From: Viscum album
Taxonomy: Eukaryota; Streptophyta; Magnoliopsida; Santalales; Viscaceae
Direction: 5' to 3'
NCBI GenBank assembly: GCA_963277665.1
Contig: OY728121.1
Location: 1,654,514,062-1,654,578,061, forward strand
DNA: 64,000 bases
Of the stretch, positions 12,221 through 24,614 are shown in pieces. The notes under the pieces were generated by a model, which was not told where the DNA came from, did not search any database, and saw only the letters and a list, made by a program, of their open reading frames with translations. How positions within the stretch are numbered: the first letter of the stretch is position 1; the number at the start of each line of letters is the position of its first letter. Both the position numbers and the translations under genes were made by a program.

Positions 12221-12734
12221 AAATTTTCATAGTGAAGTTTTTTTTCATATTCAAGTTTTTTTGGAATCCAAAGTTCTTCAAGAATAATTTTCCTCAATAC
12301 GAATAACTCTTCTAATAATCCGAAAGGTATGATTCTTTCTTAAGTTTTCGTAATCACTTTTACTTGCTGGTAGTTTCTTTTGCTTTTAAAATTTCTCAGA
12401 TTCAAGTTTCCTTAAATCCGAATGTTTTTTTTAAAACCCCAAAAAATTCGATTCAATCAAATTTTTTCATTGCGGCTATCATATCAACCATTAGATCAGA
12501 TAAAAAGGTTTCCCAGCCATTAGATTGGATTTGGAAAGTGAATGGTCACTTACATTGCCTATATAAAGGACCCCTGAAGGGTTGTCCCACATTGGTATTC
12601 AAGCTCTCGTATGCTGAAGTTATGTCCTCATTTCAAAAGCCCGTTCCAAATACTTCAGAAGTGCTCCAGTCTGAATGTCTTCAGAAGCTCCTTCTCAGGA
12701 TATTTCTACTGTCAAGCTGATTCTGGAGTGACAA
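12221..12734 (+). promoter_or_regulatory. Spacer with internal TATA-type promoter before env-like frame
   Basis: Contains TATATAAAG at 12560-12568, preceded by CCATTAGATTGGATTTGG and a GGTCACTTACATTGCC block. This resembles the LTR promoter layout, where CCATTGGATTT precedes TATAAATAT. It is placed about 180 bp upstream of the env-like frame, where a subgenomic promoter would be useful. Activity is inferred. Confidence 0.45.
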
Positions 12735-15069
12735 ATTTACAGGGAGAGGTTAGTTCATCCGAAATTGTTCAATAAGTATGATTCCATTATTTCCAAGAAC
12801 ATCAATCTAAATGGATGGGAAAGTGTATCTATTTCTAAGACAGCAACTTAGAATGTTGTCTATCTGGATCTTCACATAGAATTCTATGAATCAGTTTGCT
12901 TCTTTAAGGAATAAGGTTGAGAAAAAATCTCCATCAAGAGTTATGGAAAGACATACAAACTCTCTTACACCAAGGCTGCGTGCTTGGTGGGGCTATCATA
13001 TGAAGGAGAATCCAAATTTTTCTCCGACAAGCTACCGTATGTTTAGGTAAGTTTCATGAAGGTGAAGGATATGGAATGCCTTGGTCTTACTGATGTAAAG
13101 ACAACAAAGATTTCCAATCTATCTACCAACAATCGGATTCTACAGTTATGGGTGCAAGGTCTCATCGTACCGAGGAAGGGTGACAAGGACACCCTTAAGA
13201 AAAGTGATATGTACATCTTGGATTTTTTATTAAACCAAAGGAAGGTCGACCACATGAGACACATTCTCATTACGATTGAAAACGTCAAAAATTGGAATTT
13301 GAGAGCTGAGATTATTATATATCCTGCCTTACTTTCCAAGCTGATAGTTCAGTGTCTTGAATCCTTCAAGATTCCCTGCAGTTCTAAGGCAAGGAATTGA
13401 AAAGTTATGTTGATCAGGGATGACACTCTCAAAAGAATGAAGGTTGGTTTCTCTAAGGAGTCAGGTAAATTTTATGATCTACCTGAGGAATAGGCAGAAG
13501 CTATTCCGGAAAATGTTGAAAAAGCTGAACCATCAAAGAAGGATGGAAAGAAAAGAAACTTGAATGAAGTTGAAGTAGAATACAAAACCCCTAAGTCTAT
13601 GGGAGTCCAATCCTCACCTCCTAAACCAAAGAAGTAAAAGGCCTACCCATATGAAGTCGTAGAAAAATGGAGAGAGGATAAGCAAAATAGAAAAGCAGGG
13701 GATCCACATTTCGGTTTGGAACCTGCTAAGGCTAAGGCCTTGAAAGAAAAATCTTTTGAGGAGATTAAGAAACAAGAAAAAGATAAGAATCCGAAGAAGA
13801 AGATGTTAGAGGCTGAAATTTGTCAATCCATTCTGAGGTATACTGAAGTTTCATCCGAACAAATTCTTGTACCGAAAACCTTTCTTGTAGAACAATTGCC
13901 TGAGACTCCAGGTAAGAGGTTTATGACTGGAAAAACCACAAGAGAAGATTGTGGAAGAGAAGAAAGCTGCAGAAGAAGTAAAAAAAGCTGAGAATAGTGG
14001 TGGATCTGATGATGTGATTAAGCAAGTTGAAGAGTATCATGAAAATGAAACTGATTCTAAAAAGTTTTCACTCTAGACTTCTCAAGCCGGATCATCAAAA
14101 CTTGTTACTCCTGAAGTTGATGAGAAGGGTGAAGAAGAGGAAGTGAATAAGTTTTCAAGGGAAGAGAGTCATAATCATGACTTCATTCTTCCTGAGGATA
14201 TCGAAGCTGGAGCTGGGAAGGAAAAAGTTGATAAAGATAAAATTGTACAGTTGTCTGGGAGTGAACATGAATCCCCAGATGAAGAGGCTAATCCAAAAAT
14301 AAGTAAGGGTAAACAAGTGGTTGTTGATACCCGAACAAAATAAATCCCAAGGAATAATGAAGCTAGAGGAACCTCTAAAAGGAAGCTGGTAGAGCTAGAG
14401 GAAGAACCATCTCAAAGGAAAATGTCTGATTCAGAGTCATCTGCCTTAGGACATGATTTTGTTGTTCAATCTATGAAGAATTTGGTAGATACCATTCCGA
14501 TTTTTCCAGCAATTGGTTCTAGATGCCAAATGCTTCAGCACAGCATGAATCCAAAGACAGGCTCTATATCCATGGTGATGGATAGATGTGTTAAGATTGA
14601 GGCTGATCACAAGAATTTTCTGATCAATTATGAAGCTCACAAAAAATTGTGCAAGAATATGACCAGATGGTCTAAGAAAATCTTTGTAGATTTGGAAGAT
14701 CTTGACAAATTTCAAGAAGATGTCAAGGAATCTTTTGACACTGAAGATACCAAAATCAAGAATCTTACAAACAGCTTTCAGGAAAATCTAACTCTTGAAC
14801 AAAATTCTTGGATTCAAGATGTTAAAGATCTGAATGGAAAGTTGATTTATATTGTTCAAAGCTTGAAAACAGATAAGGATCTCCGGAGCGAGATGCAAGA
14901 AAAGATTTTGAAACAAGATGAATTGTTGAAGGCTTGGGAAGAGGTCATGAAGGCTCAGGAAGACAGGATCAAGGCATTAGAAAATAAAGTAGATAAGGAT
15001 CACAAAGAGATGAAAAATCTAAAGACCATTGTGAAGATGCTAATTCCCAAAGAAAAAGAAGCAAAATAA
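12735..15069 (+). pseudogene. Env-like protein frame of Sirevirus-type copia element
   Basis: A degraded frame of about 780 codons. The first part (12735-13400) reads ERLVHPKLFNKYD, then FYESVCFFKE, KAACLVGLSYEGES, MYILDFLLNQRK and YPALLSKLIVQCLESFKIP. This series resembles the plant retroelement env-like / putative transposon protein family. Stops occur near 12849, 12910, 12916, 13044, 13400, 13490 and 13634, and a frameshift at about 13920-13935 moves the reading to the next frame. The middle (13500-14400) is acidic and lysine-rich with low complexity. The end (14422-15069, 215 codons open) is a long heptad-like coiled coil running to the TAA at 15067. I see no convincing signal peptide or membrane segment, so an envelope role is not supported by the sequence itself. 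Function unknown. Confidence 0.62.
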
Positions 15070-15524
15070 ATCTCACTCCGATCTTTTGTTGTATTTTTTT
15101 CCCTGTACTAATATTTCCAATCTCATTGAAATTGTGGATTCTTGTTTTGTTTGGTTGTATATACTAATATTTCAGGTACCATATTTTTTCCATTCCCTCA
15201 AACACTTTTTGAAAATCACAAAGGGAGAGAAGGGAAAATAATTCTAAAGGGGAGAAGGAAAAAAGATATTTAAGTAAAGAATAAATATCTCTAAGTAAGG
15301 GGAGTTTATTTAAGGGGGAGTTCTCATTACAAATATTTCCACATTAAAATGAAAATTATCATTATGGAAATCTAGAATATGATCCTTAGAGTTCCAAATC
15401 CTAAGGGGGAGTTAGTCGTATTCACCATTTTCCATGAACAAAGGGAGATAATCTTTAATTTCAAAGTCTAGAAATTTATTCCAAGTCCTTATATTCTTTT
15501 TTGTAAGGATGTTTGTGATTTCCA
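15070..15524 (+). other. 3' untranslated region of copia element
   Basis: T-rich then purine-rich sequence with repeated AAGGGGAG and TAAGGGGGAG runs (about 15248, 15298, 15315, 15402) leading to the polypurine tract. No coding potential seen. Confidence 0.6.
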
Positions 15525-15537
15525 AAAACGGGGAGAT
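15525..15537 (+). promoter_or_regulatory. Polypurine tract of copia element
   Basis: AAAAACGGGGAGAT directly precedes the 3' LTR start TGTTGAGTCA. A second tract (AAGGGGGAGAT) with a second TGTTGAGTCA lies 58 bp downstream. Confidence 0.75.
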
Positions 15538-17395
15538 TGTTGAGTCAATAATGTTTTCCTTATGACTTTTCCATTCCTTCATGTAAGGGGGAGATTGTTG
15601 AGTCATTAAGGTTTCCTTATGACTTTACCATTCCTCTTGTTTTCAAAATCACAAACACTTTATCTTAAGGAAAATTTCATTTTACCCTATATTTTACCCC
15701 TATAAGGAAAAATTTCCTTCCCCAAGGAAATTTATCCTTATCATGTTTTTTTGATCAAATCATAAATTTTTCTAATTGTAGAAATCAGATTGAAACCAAA
15801 ACCTCAGAATCATATAATACTTAGATATGAAGCATTCTGTTTAAGACTCTGAATTATGGATATGAACTCTAATAAAGTTCTACTCCGAATTATGGATATG
15901 AACTCTCATGAAGTTCAACTTCGAATTCTAGATAAAAACTCCCATGAAGTTCAAATCTGAATTCTAGATATGAATGTTATGAAGTTCAAGTCTGAATTCT
16001 GGATACGAACATTCATGAAGTTTGACTCTGAATTCAGATTACGAACTTATGTAAAGTTCAACAAAGAATCTTGATTATGAATTCCAGTTACAAACTTCTC
16101 TAAGTTCTAACTCTGAATTCTGATTATAAATTATAGTTACGAACTTCTTTAAGTTATTACTCCGAATTCTGATTACGAATTCTAGTTACGAACTTCTCTA
16201 AGTTATGACTCCGAGTTATCTGAATTCAGAATCCGAAATCCTATGAGTTCTGACTCCGAATTCTCATGAACTCTAACTCCAAACTTTGTAAGGTTAGGTT
16301 ATGAATTCTTATGAATCCAGATTTTGAATTTCCTTGAAATTCAGACTCCATAATTCTATAGAATTCAGGTTCCGAATTCCTACAAAATAGAATCCTAATA
16401 TCCTTGTATTGTAGACTCTGAACTCTCATTTCCTTAAATTCCAAATATTTTATTTTAGTTATACTTACACTCATTTAGTTATAAAATGATGTCGTTATTT
16501 TAGTTACTCACTAACCATTGTTTGAGTGACACGTGTACAGGTCCCTCTGAAATTCAAGGAAGAATATGACCGTTGGATGAGGGAGCTGACCGTTGGAGTT
16601 GTTCCAACAAATAGGAGCTCATTTGAATGTGCTCAAGACTTTTTGAGACTTTTTAAAAAGTGTTGGTGAAGTGATTTCTAGATAGATAAGCTCTTATAAA
16701 CTCTCGGGCTTTGTGCAGAAGGTTTTGAACATCTTGTTCAAACTTTTCTTCATGCAGATTTTCTTAGTGAAGAGGTTTGATTTCCTTGAAATCAGAGACC
16801 AGTTGTGAAGTCAGAGGTGCCGATTTCCTTACAAATCAAGGGCTTGTGTGGATATCCAGACAGATACTGATCTTTGTATTAAGGGATTACCTAGGTTTGG
16901 TTAAGACAGACTTTCTTGAAAGTATAAATCAAGGGACCTCTTATCCAGGGTTGTTGGATACCCTCCTCTTTGGGTTAAAAGAGTTTCTACTTGTTACTTA
17001 TAGTGTTACTACTTTGTTTTCCACTGGGTATTTGTATTGTTGAGGAAAGTATAACTTTCTTATACTTCCTTATACTTGTACTCTGATTTAGTTAGATTCT
17101 ATATGCTTTAAGGTAGAATCTTAGTTATTGTAAACTTTTGTTAAGTTTCACTTCCAGAATCACTTTTCTGAAATCAAGCAAGATATTATATATTAGAGGT
17201 GTTGTGAATTTTGGTTATGCAAAAGTTCCAAAGGAATTTTTACAGTATATAATTCCCCCCCCCCCTCTTGTATTTGAGAATCTCATTACATATTCAATCC
17301 TATATTTGGTATTATAGAGTATATCATACTCAGACATATCATTCTAACAATTGGTATTAGAGGTTGGAAACCTCAAACCCTGTACCAATCTCACA
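15538..17395 (+). repeat. 3' LTR of copia element
   Basis: 1,858 bp, TGTTGAGTCA to CAATCTCACA. It matches the 5' LTR throughout, with many substitutions and a longer C run at about 17256-17269. The TATA position reads CAACAAATA here, unlike the intact box at 8404. Confidence 0.85.
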
Positions 17396-18867
17396 GTTTC
17401 ATGGTGAGATAGACCCTCGGGTAGTAAAGGATTAGATCAAGGTATTGATTTGAGTTTTCATAATTTTTTGGACCCCATATGTTAAAATGGTTTCACTTTC
17501 AACTAGTATTCTACTTGAGGATGTAGGGATCTAGTGAATTCTGATTACCCAGACACATGATGAGGTGATGCTCACATGGTTATAATTTTAATAATTTTTC
17601 CACAAAAAGTATTACCTTTCATTATTTTACTCTGTATAGATTCAGTAGACTCCTAAGATATTGTAAAGTGGTATATCATTTGTTTATTACACTAAAAGTT
17701 GTATTGATATCATGAATTACTCTCTTGATATGGTGTGGGATTATTTATTTTGAGTGTAGAATTTTGAGAGGGTTCTTTACAAAGAAATCCATGCCAGTAT
17801 ATTATCCTTGTGCATTCCAAAATTTTCTGGAATGATAGAATGGGATGTGGTTAATGAGAACTTCTTTATAAATGGAATTTAGGAAGTTAGAGCTTTCAAT
17901 GGACATCATGGTGTTGAGTTGTTGGCAATAGCTGGCAGGTGACATACATTAGGGTCTCGGCATAGAAGACCTCCCCATTCCTAGGATCCAACACATGGAT
18001 CTCCAGTACAGGGTTAACATGGAGAGTACAGTCATCCAGGATAGTGGTGATGAAATTATTATTATGGTAGAGGCTACATGGCTCGATATTTACCAATCCA
18101 AAATTTTGAGGATAGTAGGTAGATAGTGTATGGACCTCCATGATAGAGGCGGTGTTTTGACCAGGGTTCTCCCAAGTGTGGTCAAGGTATCCCCTAGGAA
18201 GGTGGTGACGAGATGGGATAAGGTGTAGCTTTAGGGGGGATATATAAGTGGAGGGGTGTTATACCCTAATTCCACAACAACAACCTAGTGCCCCACTCTA
18301 GGCTCAGGGGTATGGCAGTTGAGATCATGAGCAATTAAAGGATGTAAAGGGTTATGACAATGTTTCTCATGAAATGGTTTTAGGTATGATATATGTCTTT
18401 TAAAATCTTTCTCTAGTACTTATAGACATAGTCATGAGTCTTTACATTATCTATTTATCCCTTTTTTGAAACACAGATCTTTCATTTGAGAATATATACC
18501 AGTAGTTATGGCTAGAGGTTACTATAGGGATCGATTCATCTATAGCTCACATTTTCCGGTGGTGAGAGTTGTTTCTCATTAGAGAGAGTTTCTCATGAGA
18601 CTCTTGGTCATCACAATGGAACCTTACAATTCTATCTTGGTTATCAACTGGGTTTCTATGGTTCATTTCCAAATATAAGGTCATCATAGAAGATTTAGAT
18701 GCCTTCATACATGTGAGATGATATTCTCCTTCTTGGGAAAGAGAGATCTTATGGCTGAGATAGACAGTCTTGTGAGAAGGAAGATACAACCTATCACCCA
18801 TTATTTGGTGATATTATAACTTTGTGCAGTGTTATATTCAAGAATCTATCTTTCATCAATATTATAG
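17396..18867 (+). pseudogene. gag: Gypsy gag/protease region, block 1, heavily degraded
   Basis: Continuation of the internal region begun at 6780. It starts GEIDPRVVKD, which resembles the plant gypsy gag pattern (GE.DP..VEDWI). The parallel region in block 2 is 45307-46770. Many stops in all frames and no clear zinc knuckle or DSG protease motif remain. The final part, about 18470-18860, corresponds to the linker between protease and reverse transcriptase. Assignment relies on position before the recognisable reverse transcriptase. Confidence 0.5.
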
Positions 18868-19430
18868 GATTATGTAGACATCTTCCCTGAAGATGTCCCA
18901 AAACTACCGCGATGTTGGGAGATTAACTTCTGCATTGACTTACACCTAAGGACCACCCTGATATCTTAAGTGTAATTTTTTATGTCCCCTAATGATATTT
19001 TAGAGTTGTGGGTGTAGTTTTAAAACCTCTATTGGAAAGGTTTTATTAAACCTATTGTGTTACCTTGAGAAACACTAGTTTTTTTCATGAAAAAAGTAGA
19101 CATGAGTCTGAAGTTTTTCCTTGACTATTATCCCCTAAACCAGGTAATGATAAAGAATAATTTACCATTACTAAGGATTTAAAACCTTTTAAAATAGTTT
19201 AAAGGAGTGATCTGGTTCTCTTAGATAAAATCTCAGGTCTTCCTAGCATCAGTTGAGGGTTTTCGAGGATGATGCTTTGAAGACATTGATCCAATGTCTC
19301 TATGGAAGCTATGAGTTCCTGGCGATGATTCTTAGTGTAACTAATTCCCCAGAATTATTCATGTCTCTTATGAAATGAACCATCTAGATATAATTATACT
19401 AATTCATAGTTTTCCTTATTGATGACAAAT
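18868..19430 (+). pseudogene. pol: Gypsy reverse transcriptase, N-terminal and palm region, block 1
   Basis: Begins YVDIFPEDVPKLPR, the family start (DVFPE.LPGLPP). Degraded versions of the PYRM.P, KGFI.P and palm segments follow. The catalytic motif reads LIDDKFIYS at about 19416-19442 (family FIDDILIYS), so both catalytic aspartates are still visible. Many stops and frameshifts. The matching copy is 46780-47341. Confidence 0.75.
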
Positions 19431-20943
19431 TCATTTACTCAACATTAGAGGAGGAGCATGAAGACCATCTGATTTTGGTCCTAGAATTTCTCCAGGAGGA
19501 CCAACTTTATAATAAGATATCTAAGTGTTAGTTTTAGATTTATGAGGTTCATTTTTTTACTAATTTCATCTCTAATTAGGGTTTTATTGTGGATCCAGTG
19601 GAGCTTGATGTGTCACTTTCTTGGGATCCACCCCATATCTTGTTAGAGGTGTGAAGCTTTCTTGATTTAGTGGGGTACTATAGGAGGTTTCCTAAAGCAT
19701 ATTCTTGGGTAGTAGGCCCTTGGAATACCTTGATGAGGAAATGGTAGTTATCTACTTAGTCTTATTAGTGTTAAAGATCCTTTCAGGAGCTGAGGAAGAG
19801 GTTTACCAATGTGTATCTCTTATGACTACCGAAGGAGGGAATTTAGTATTTAGTGTTTTTTGATGCCTATGAAGATGAGATTAGTTGTTTGTTGATGTAG
19901 AGGTAGGCAGTGATCCCTTATGGTTCAAGGAAGCTAAGTCTCCATGAGTATAACTATGTGATTCACAACATAGATTTGTCAGAGATCATATTTAATATGA
20001 CGATGTTGAGGAATTATATTCTAGGTGAGTGTTTCACTATTTACTCAAACCACAAAAGTCTTAGGTATATCTTCACTCATTGTGATCTCAACCTAATATT
20101 GAGGTGTTGGTTGTATTTTATATAGGACTATAACTTTGAGATAGTATATACTCTAGGTGAGGTAAATCTGGTGGTATATTCCTTTACCAGGAAGTTTCAT
20201 TCTCACTTGGTGGAGGACGTTTCTGAATAGTTGGCCTCATTACAGCTGACCCTAGTGATGGAGAGGAATACAGTTTTTCTTCAATAGATGGTGTTGACTC
20301 CTATTCTTATTCAATTTATAATAAAGGAATAGTTATGGGGAAATGAATGTGAAGTTATACATTACCATATATCCTCAGAAGATACACGATAATTATTTTC
20401 TAAAAGAGGAAAGAACATCATTATTTTCTGGGGATAGATGGTGGTTCTAGTCATGTTGCATGAGGATGTATTGAGGGAGTTTCATACCCCCTACTATACA
20501 TCCCAATGTGGATAATATGTACAAGGACCTCCAGTGACTTTTTTTGTGGGATTCCATGAGCTGAAGCATTGTAGAGTTTGTCTCTTGGTGTATCACATGT
20601 CAGCAGGTAAAGGATGAATATCAGGTACCAATGGGTTTAACTCAACCTATTTAGATCCTAAAATGAAATTGGGATGGAATATTTATTTATTTTGTGACTA
20701 GGAATCCATGGAAAGAGGGATTCCATGATTAAATCTAGTTTATTGTTGACTAACTCACCAAGTACACTATCTTTCCTTGAGGGAGTAGAGTTTAGTCAAG
20801 AGTTTGGGTCATTTGTTTATGTGGGAGATCTTACAGCTTCATGTGGTACATAAAGAAATTGTATATGACCATGATTATAAGTTTACATCATGGTTGTGGA
20901 GGTGTTGGAAGGATTATCTGGGGACCCAGTTATAGATGATCCA
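19431..20943 (+). pseudogene. pol: Duplicated pol segment, unit 1 (RT end, RNase H, integrase), block 1
   Basis: Starts at the TCATTTAC inside the YS residues after the IDD motif. It runs through the thumb/connection (FLDLVGYYRRF-like, about 19660), RNase H (DAYEDE about 19860; YGSRKLSLHEYNYVIH about 19919; YSNHKSLRYIFTH about 20041), the integrase zinc-binding region (about 20450-20620) and the integrase core (SIVSDHDSRFTS-like, about 20865). It then breaks off at a second TCATTTAC (20944) that returns to reverse transcriptase. Period 1,513 bp. Non-functional. Confidence 0.75.
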
Positions 20944-22467
20944 TCATTTACCCTGTGTTAGATGAGGAGCATGAAGAGAATTTGAGGTTGGTCCTAGAAT
21001 TACTCTGGGAGAACCAACTTTATGATAAGGTATATCAATGTCATTTTTAGATCTATGAGGTTAATTTTTTGAGGAATTTCATCTCTAATCATGGTTTTAT
21101 TATGGATCCAGTGAATTTTGATGCATATATTTCTTGGTAGAAATCCCAAATCTTGTCAAAGGTGTGAAGTTTTCTTAGTTTCGTTGGGTACTATAGAAGT
21201 TTTGTAGAAGTTTCTTCTAGGGTGGTAGCCCCTTTAACTACCTTGATGAGGAAATGGTATAGATTTACCTAAACTAAGTTGTTTTATGGATCCTTCATGG
21301 ACTGGAGGAATGTTTTGACCAATGCTCATGTCTTGAGACTACTGAAGGAGGGAATTGAGTATATAGTGTTTTTAAATGCCTCTGAAGATGGTATTGGTTG
21401 TATATTGATACAGAGGTAGGTATTGATCACTTATGGGTCAAGGAAGTTGATTCCCCTTGAGTATAATTATGTGATTCACAGCTTATAATTTTCATATATT
21501 GTCTTTACTCTGATGATGTTGAGTAATTATCTTCTGGGTGAGTGTTTCATTGTTTACTAAAAACACCAGTGTCTCAGGTACATCTTCACTCAGAGAGATC
21601 TCAACCTAAGATAGAGGTGTTGGTTGGAGTTCTTATAGGACTATGAGTTTGAGATAGTACACTGGGTAAGGGGAATATGGTGGTATATTCCTTTATAAGG
21701 AAGTCTTATTCTCACTAGGTGGGGGAGGTTTTTGAATAGTTGACATCATTACAGGTGACCCTGGTGAAGGAGAGGAATACAAGTTTTCTTTAGTTGAAGG
21801 TGTTAACTCCTATTATTTTTCAACGTGTGAGAAAAGAACATTTGGGATACAATAACTGTGAGGTTCTATGTGTCCATATATCCTCAGGAGATATACAAGA
21901 TTAATTTTATAAAGGAGGGAAGCACATCATTATTTTAAAGAGATGATTGTTGTTTTTGGTCTTGTTTTGTGAGGAGGTACTGATGGGGTTTCATGCCCCC
22001 CCCCCCCCCCATTATACATCCCAATTTATAGAATATGTAAAAGGACCTTTACTGTCCATTTTGGTGGTATTTAATGAGGTGGATCATTGCTTCCTTTTTC
22101 TCTTGGTGTCACAAATGTTAGTAGGTAAAGGATGTCCATCAGGTACCAACAAGTTTAACTCAACCACTTTAGATCCTGAAATTAATGTGGGATGGAATAT
22201 TGGTGGATTTTGTGACTGGGGCTCCATGGATAGTGGGAGTTTATGATGATATCTAGGTGATTGTTGACTAACTCACCATGTCAGTACACTTTCTTTCCTT
22301 CATTGAGTAGAGTTTAGTTGAGAGTTTGGGGAATTTTTTCATGTGGTAGATCTTCTAGTATCATGTGGTACCCACAAAAATCATATATATCCATGATTCT
22401 TAGTCTACATCATGGTTTTGGAGGATTTGTAATGAGTCTTTGGGGACCCATTTATGGATGATCACGT
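20944..22467 (+). pseudogene. pol: Duplicated pol segment, unit 2, block 1
   Basis: Repeats the order of unit 1: the DEEHEEN..LVLELL reverse transcriptase segment, the G/ATIYRSF connection, RNase H with the YGSRKL and EYNYVIH signatures near 21430-21480, then integrase. In this unit integrase continues past the break point as TCATTTCACC (22468), the native integrase sequence. A 15-C run (21996-22010) interrupts the integrase zinc-binding region. The two units are clearly diverged from one another. Confidence 0.75.
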
Positions 22468-23276
22468 CATTTCACCTCCAGATGTATGGACAGACTAAGT
22501 AGGGTATCTAGGTGTTCAAGGATATATTGAGATCCTATGTGTTGGACTTTGGTCGAAGGTGTGATGATCACTTGATAATGGTAGAGTTCTCTTATAATAA
22601 AAACTATCACTCTACTATAGTAACCCTTAAAGTCCATAAATGGTAGACCTTATATGTCAACCTTATATTGGAATGAGATTGGTGAGAAATCTCATGTCGG
22701 GCTAGAGATGGTGCATGGAATGATGGAGAAGCTTCAGGTGATCTATGATCATAGGAGGACAGCCTTAAGCTGATTGAATTATTAAATATATCAGAATAGT
22801 AGGCCTTCAGAGTTCGATAATGGAGAATATGTTTTTCTAATAGTCCCCCATGATTCAGATCAATGAGGTTTGGTCAGGGAATCAAGATATCCTTAAAGTT
22901 CATCAGGTCATTCTAAATCCTATGGAGGGTTGGTGAGCTTGTTTACTATTTTCCCTTGCCCCCACAGTTGGACCGAGTTCAGGGTGTCTTTCATGTGTCA
23001 GAGCTGAGGAGATACATGCACGACCCAACACACATTATTTATTGGGGTGAGTTGGACTTCTATAATGGATCCACCATTATAGAGTACTTAGTGACGATCA
23101 AGGACTGATTGGAGAGGATCCTGTATAGATGTACAATACCATTTTCGAGTGATTTAGAAGCATTTTAATGTGTAGGAGAGATCCTAGGAGCATGAGATTC
23201 AGATAAGGACTCAGTGACCCCACCTTTTATATAGCTTGTGCTTTTTAGGGATAAAAATCCTGAAGGAGGGGAGAAT
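22468..23276 (+). pseudogene. pol: Gypsy integrase C-terminus and polypurine tract, block 1
   Basis: Encodes degraded integrase core end, then the GPY-type C-terminal module. LALPPQLDRVQGVFHVSELR and YMHDPTHII at about 22958-23040 match the ALPP.LS.IHDVFHVS.LRKY pattern of chromovirus integrases. A typical chromodomain end is not preserved. The region ends in AAGGAGGGGAGAA (23264-23276), the polypurine tract that primes at LTR-beta. Confidence 0.75.
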
Positions 23277-24584
23277 GTAACAACTCTATTTTTTCTAGAT
23301 TAGTCCTTTGAATATTTCTATTTATTTCTATGAATTTTTCATCAGAGTTATTTTTTTTTTCATGTGTTGTATGGACCCAAAATTAATATACTAAAAATAA
23401 GAATATATATATTAAACCAAATGCATTCTTATTTTGAGAATAAATTATTTTCTTATTTATTTGGACCTTGAATGGAAAATTTTAGACCATGGTTGATTAT
23501 GGAACAAAGGGTTTACACTTGGTAGGATATAACGTTGGTCAGTTTGGGGTTTTAGGTTAATGAAAACCCTTGGTGGGTGCATTAAATAAATTATATGATT
23601 AATTTATTTAATTTATTTAATATCCTAAACCCTAATCCTATCTATAAATATTATTTTATGGAAAATATTTAGGGTTTTCCCCATAACCATGGGATATTAG
23701 AAATGAGGAAGGATCATTCTTTATTAGTGTCAGAAAATTGGGAACATGTATTTAAAAAATCAATCAAGGAGAATCATGATAAGGATAAAAAACATAATGG
23801 ATATTCTTATTCATCATTAGTGAAAAATTTATTCTCCAATGATTGATCCATACTCAAGATAGGTCACATTATTTCAATGTTTTCCACCCTTGGTTTATTT
23901 GACAAAGTATGGATTAATTATCTTCTTTTATTTCTTGATAATTTCCATTCTTCAAATGAGTTTAGGTATTTATTTTATTTTTTGTTCCCCTGATTTTACC
24001 CTGGTTCCCATGATTAAGTAATAGTTTATTAAGAATGCATTATCCAACAATGGTTTTGCCTTTTTAATGTGCTTTTCCCCCATTATTCATGGAGTTATTT
24101 TTCATCAACCCATGGGGTCATGATGTGACATTACCACACTACTGTAAAATGAACCTATTCGCACAGTTTTGGGGAAAACTGTGGGGATAGGTCACCCTAT
24201 CCCCACGGTTTTGGGAAAACCGTGGGTATAGGCATTTTTTGATAGCCTATGCCCACGGTTTCTCCAAACTGTGGTCATAGGCTACCCTATACCCACAGTT
24301 TTCTCCAAACCGTGAGTATAGGGTATCAAAAAATGATTATACCCACGGTTTGCCCAAAACCGTGGAGATAGGGTTCCATATACCCATGGTTTTCCCAAAA
24401 CTGTGGGTATAGTCATCGAATAAAAAAACTTGTACCCACGGTTTTGAAAAACCGTGGGTATAGGTTTCCCGCATGTGCGTGAGAAATTTATTTTTTCCAT
24501 GGGAACAAAAACAAATTTAGCCGGAGTTCTATACCCATGATTTATTCCTCTATACCCATGTTTTAAATAAATATATTTAATAAA

Positions 24585-24606
24585 ATATATATATATATAT
24601 ATATAT
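24585..24606. repeat. (AT)n microsatellite
   Basis: An uninterrupted AT dinucleotide run in the central part of the CACTA element. Confidence 0.85.
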
Positions 24607-24614
24607 ACATATAT

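Larger units (their letters stand above)
7337..17395 (+). mobile_element. Internally deleted Ty1/copia element (Sirevirus-like), complete with both LTRs
   Basis: A 10,059-bp element nested in the internal region of a gypsy element. Both LTRs are exactly 1,858 bp by my boundaries. Flanks are GTTTT (7332-7336) and GTTTC (17396-17400), a 5-bp target duplication with one change. The corresponding site in block 2 (about 45307) is uninterrupted, giving a natural empty site. Order inside: primer site, gag, a start of protease, the last residues of RNase H, two tandem repeat arrays, a TATA-type promoter, an env-like frame and a polypurine tract. Integrase and reverse transcriptase are absent. The env-like frame and coiled-coil gag suggest the Sirevirus (SIRE/Maximus) lineage, by inference. 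Confidence 0.85.

Noticed and set aside
11762..12287. Long repetitive open frames on both strands
   Set aside because: Produced by the 30-bp and 39-bp tandem arrays, whose unit length keeps frames open. No independent coding evidence.
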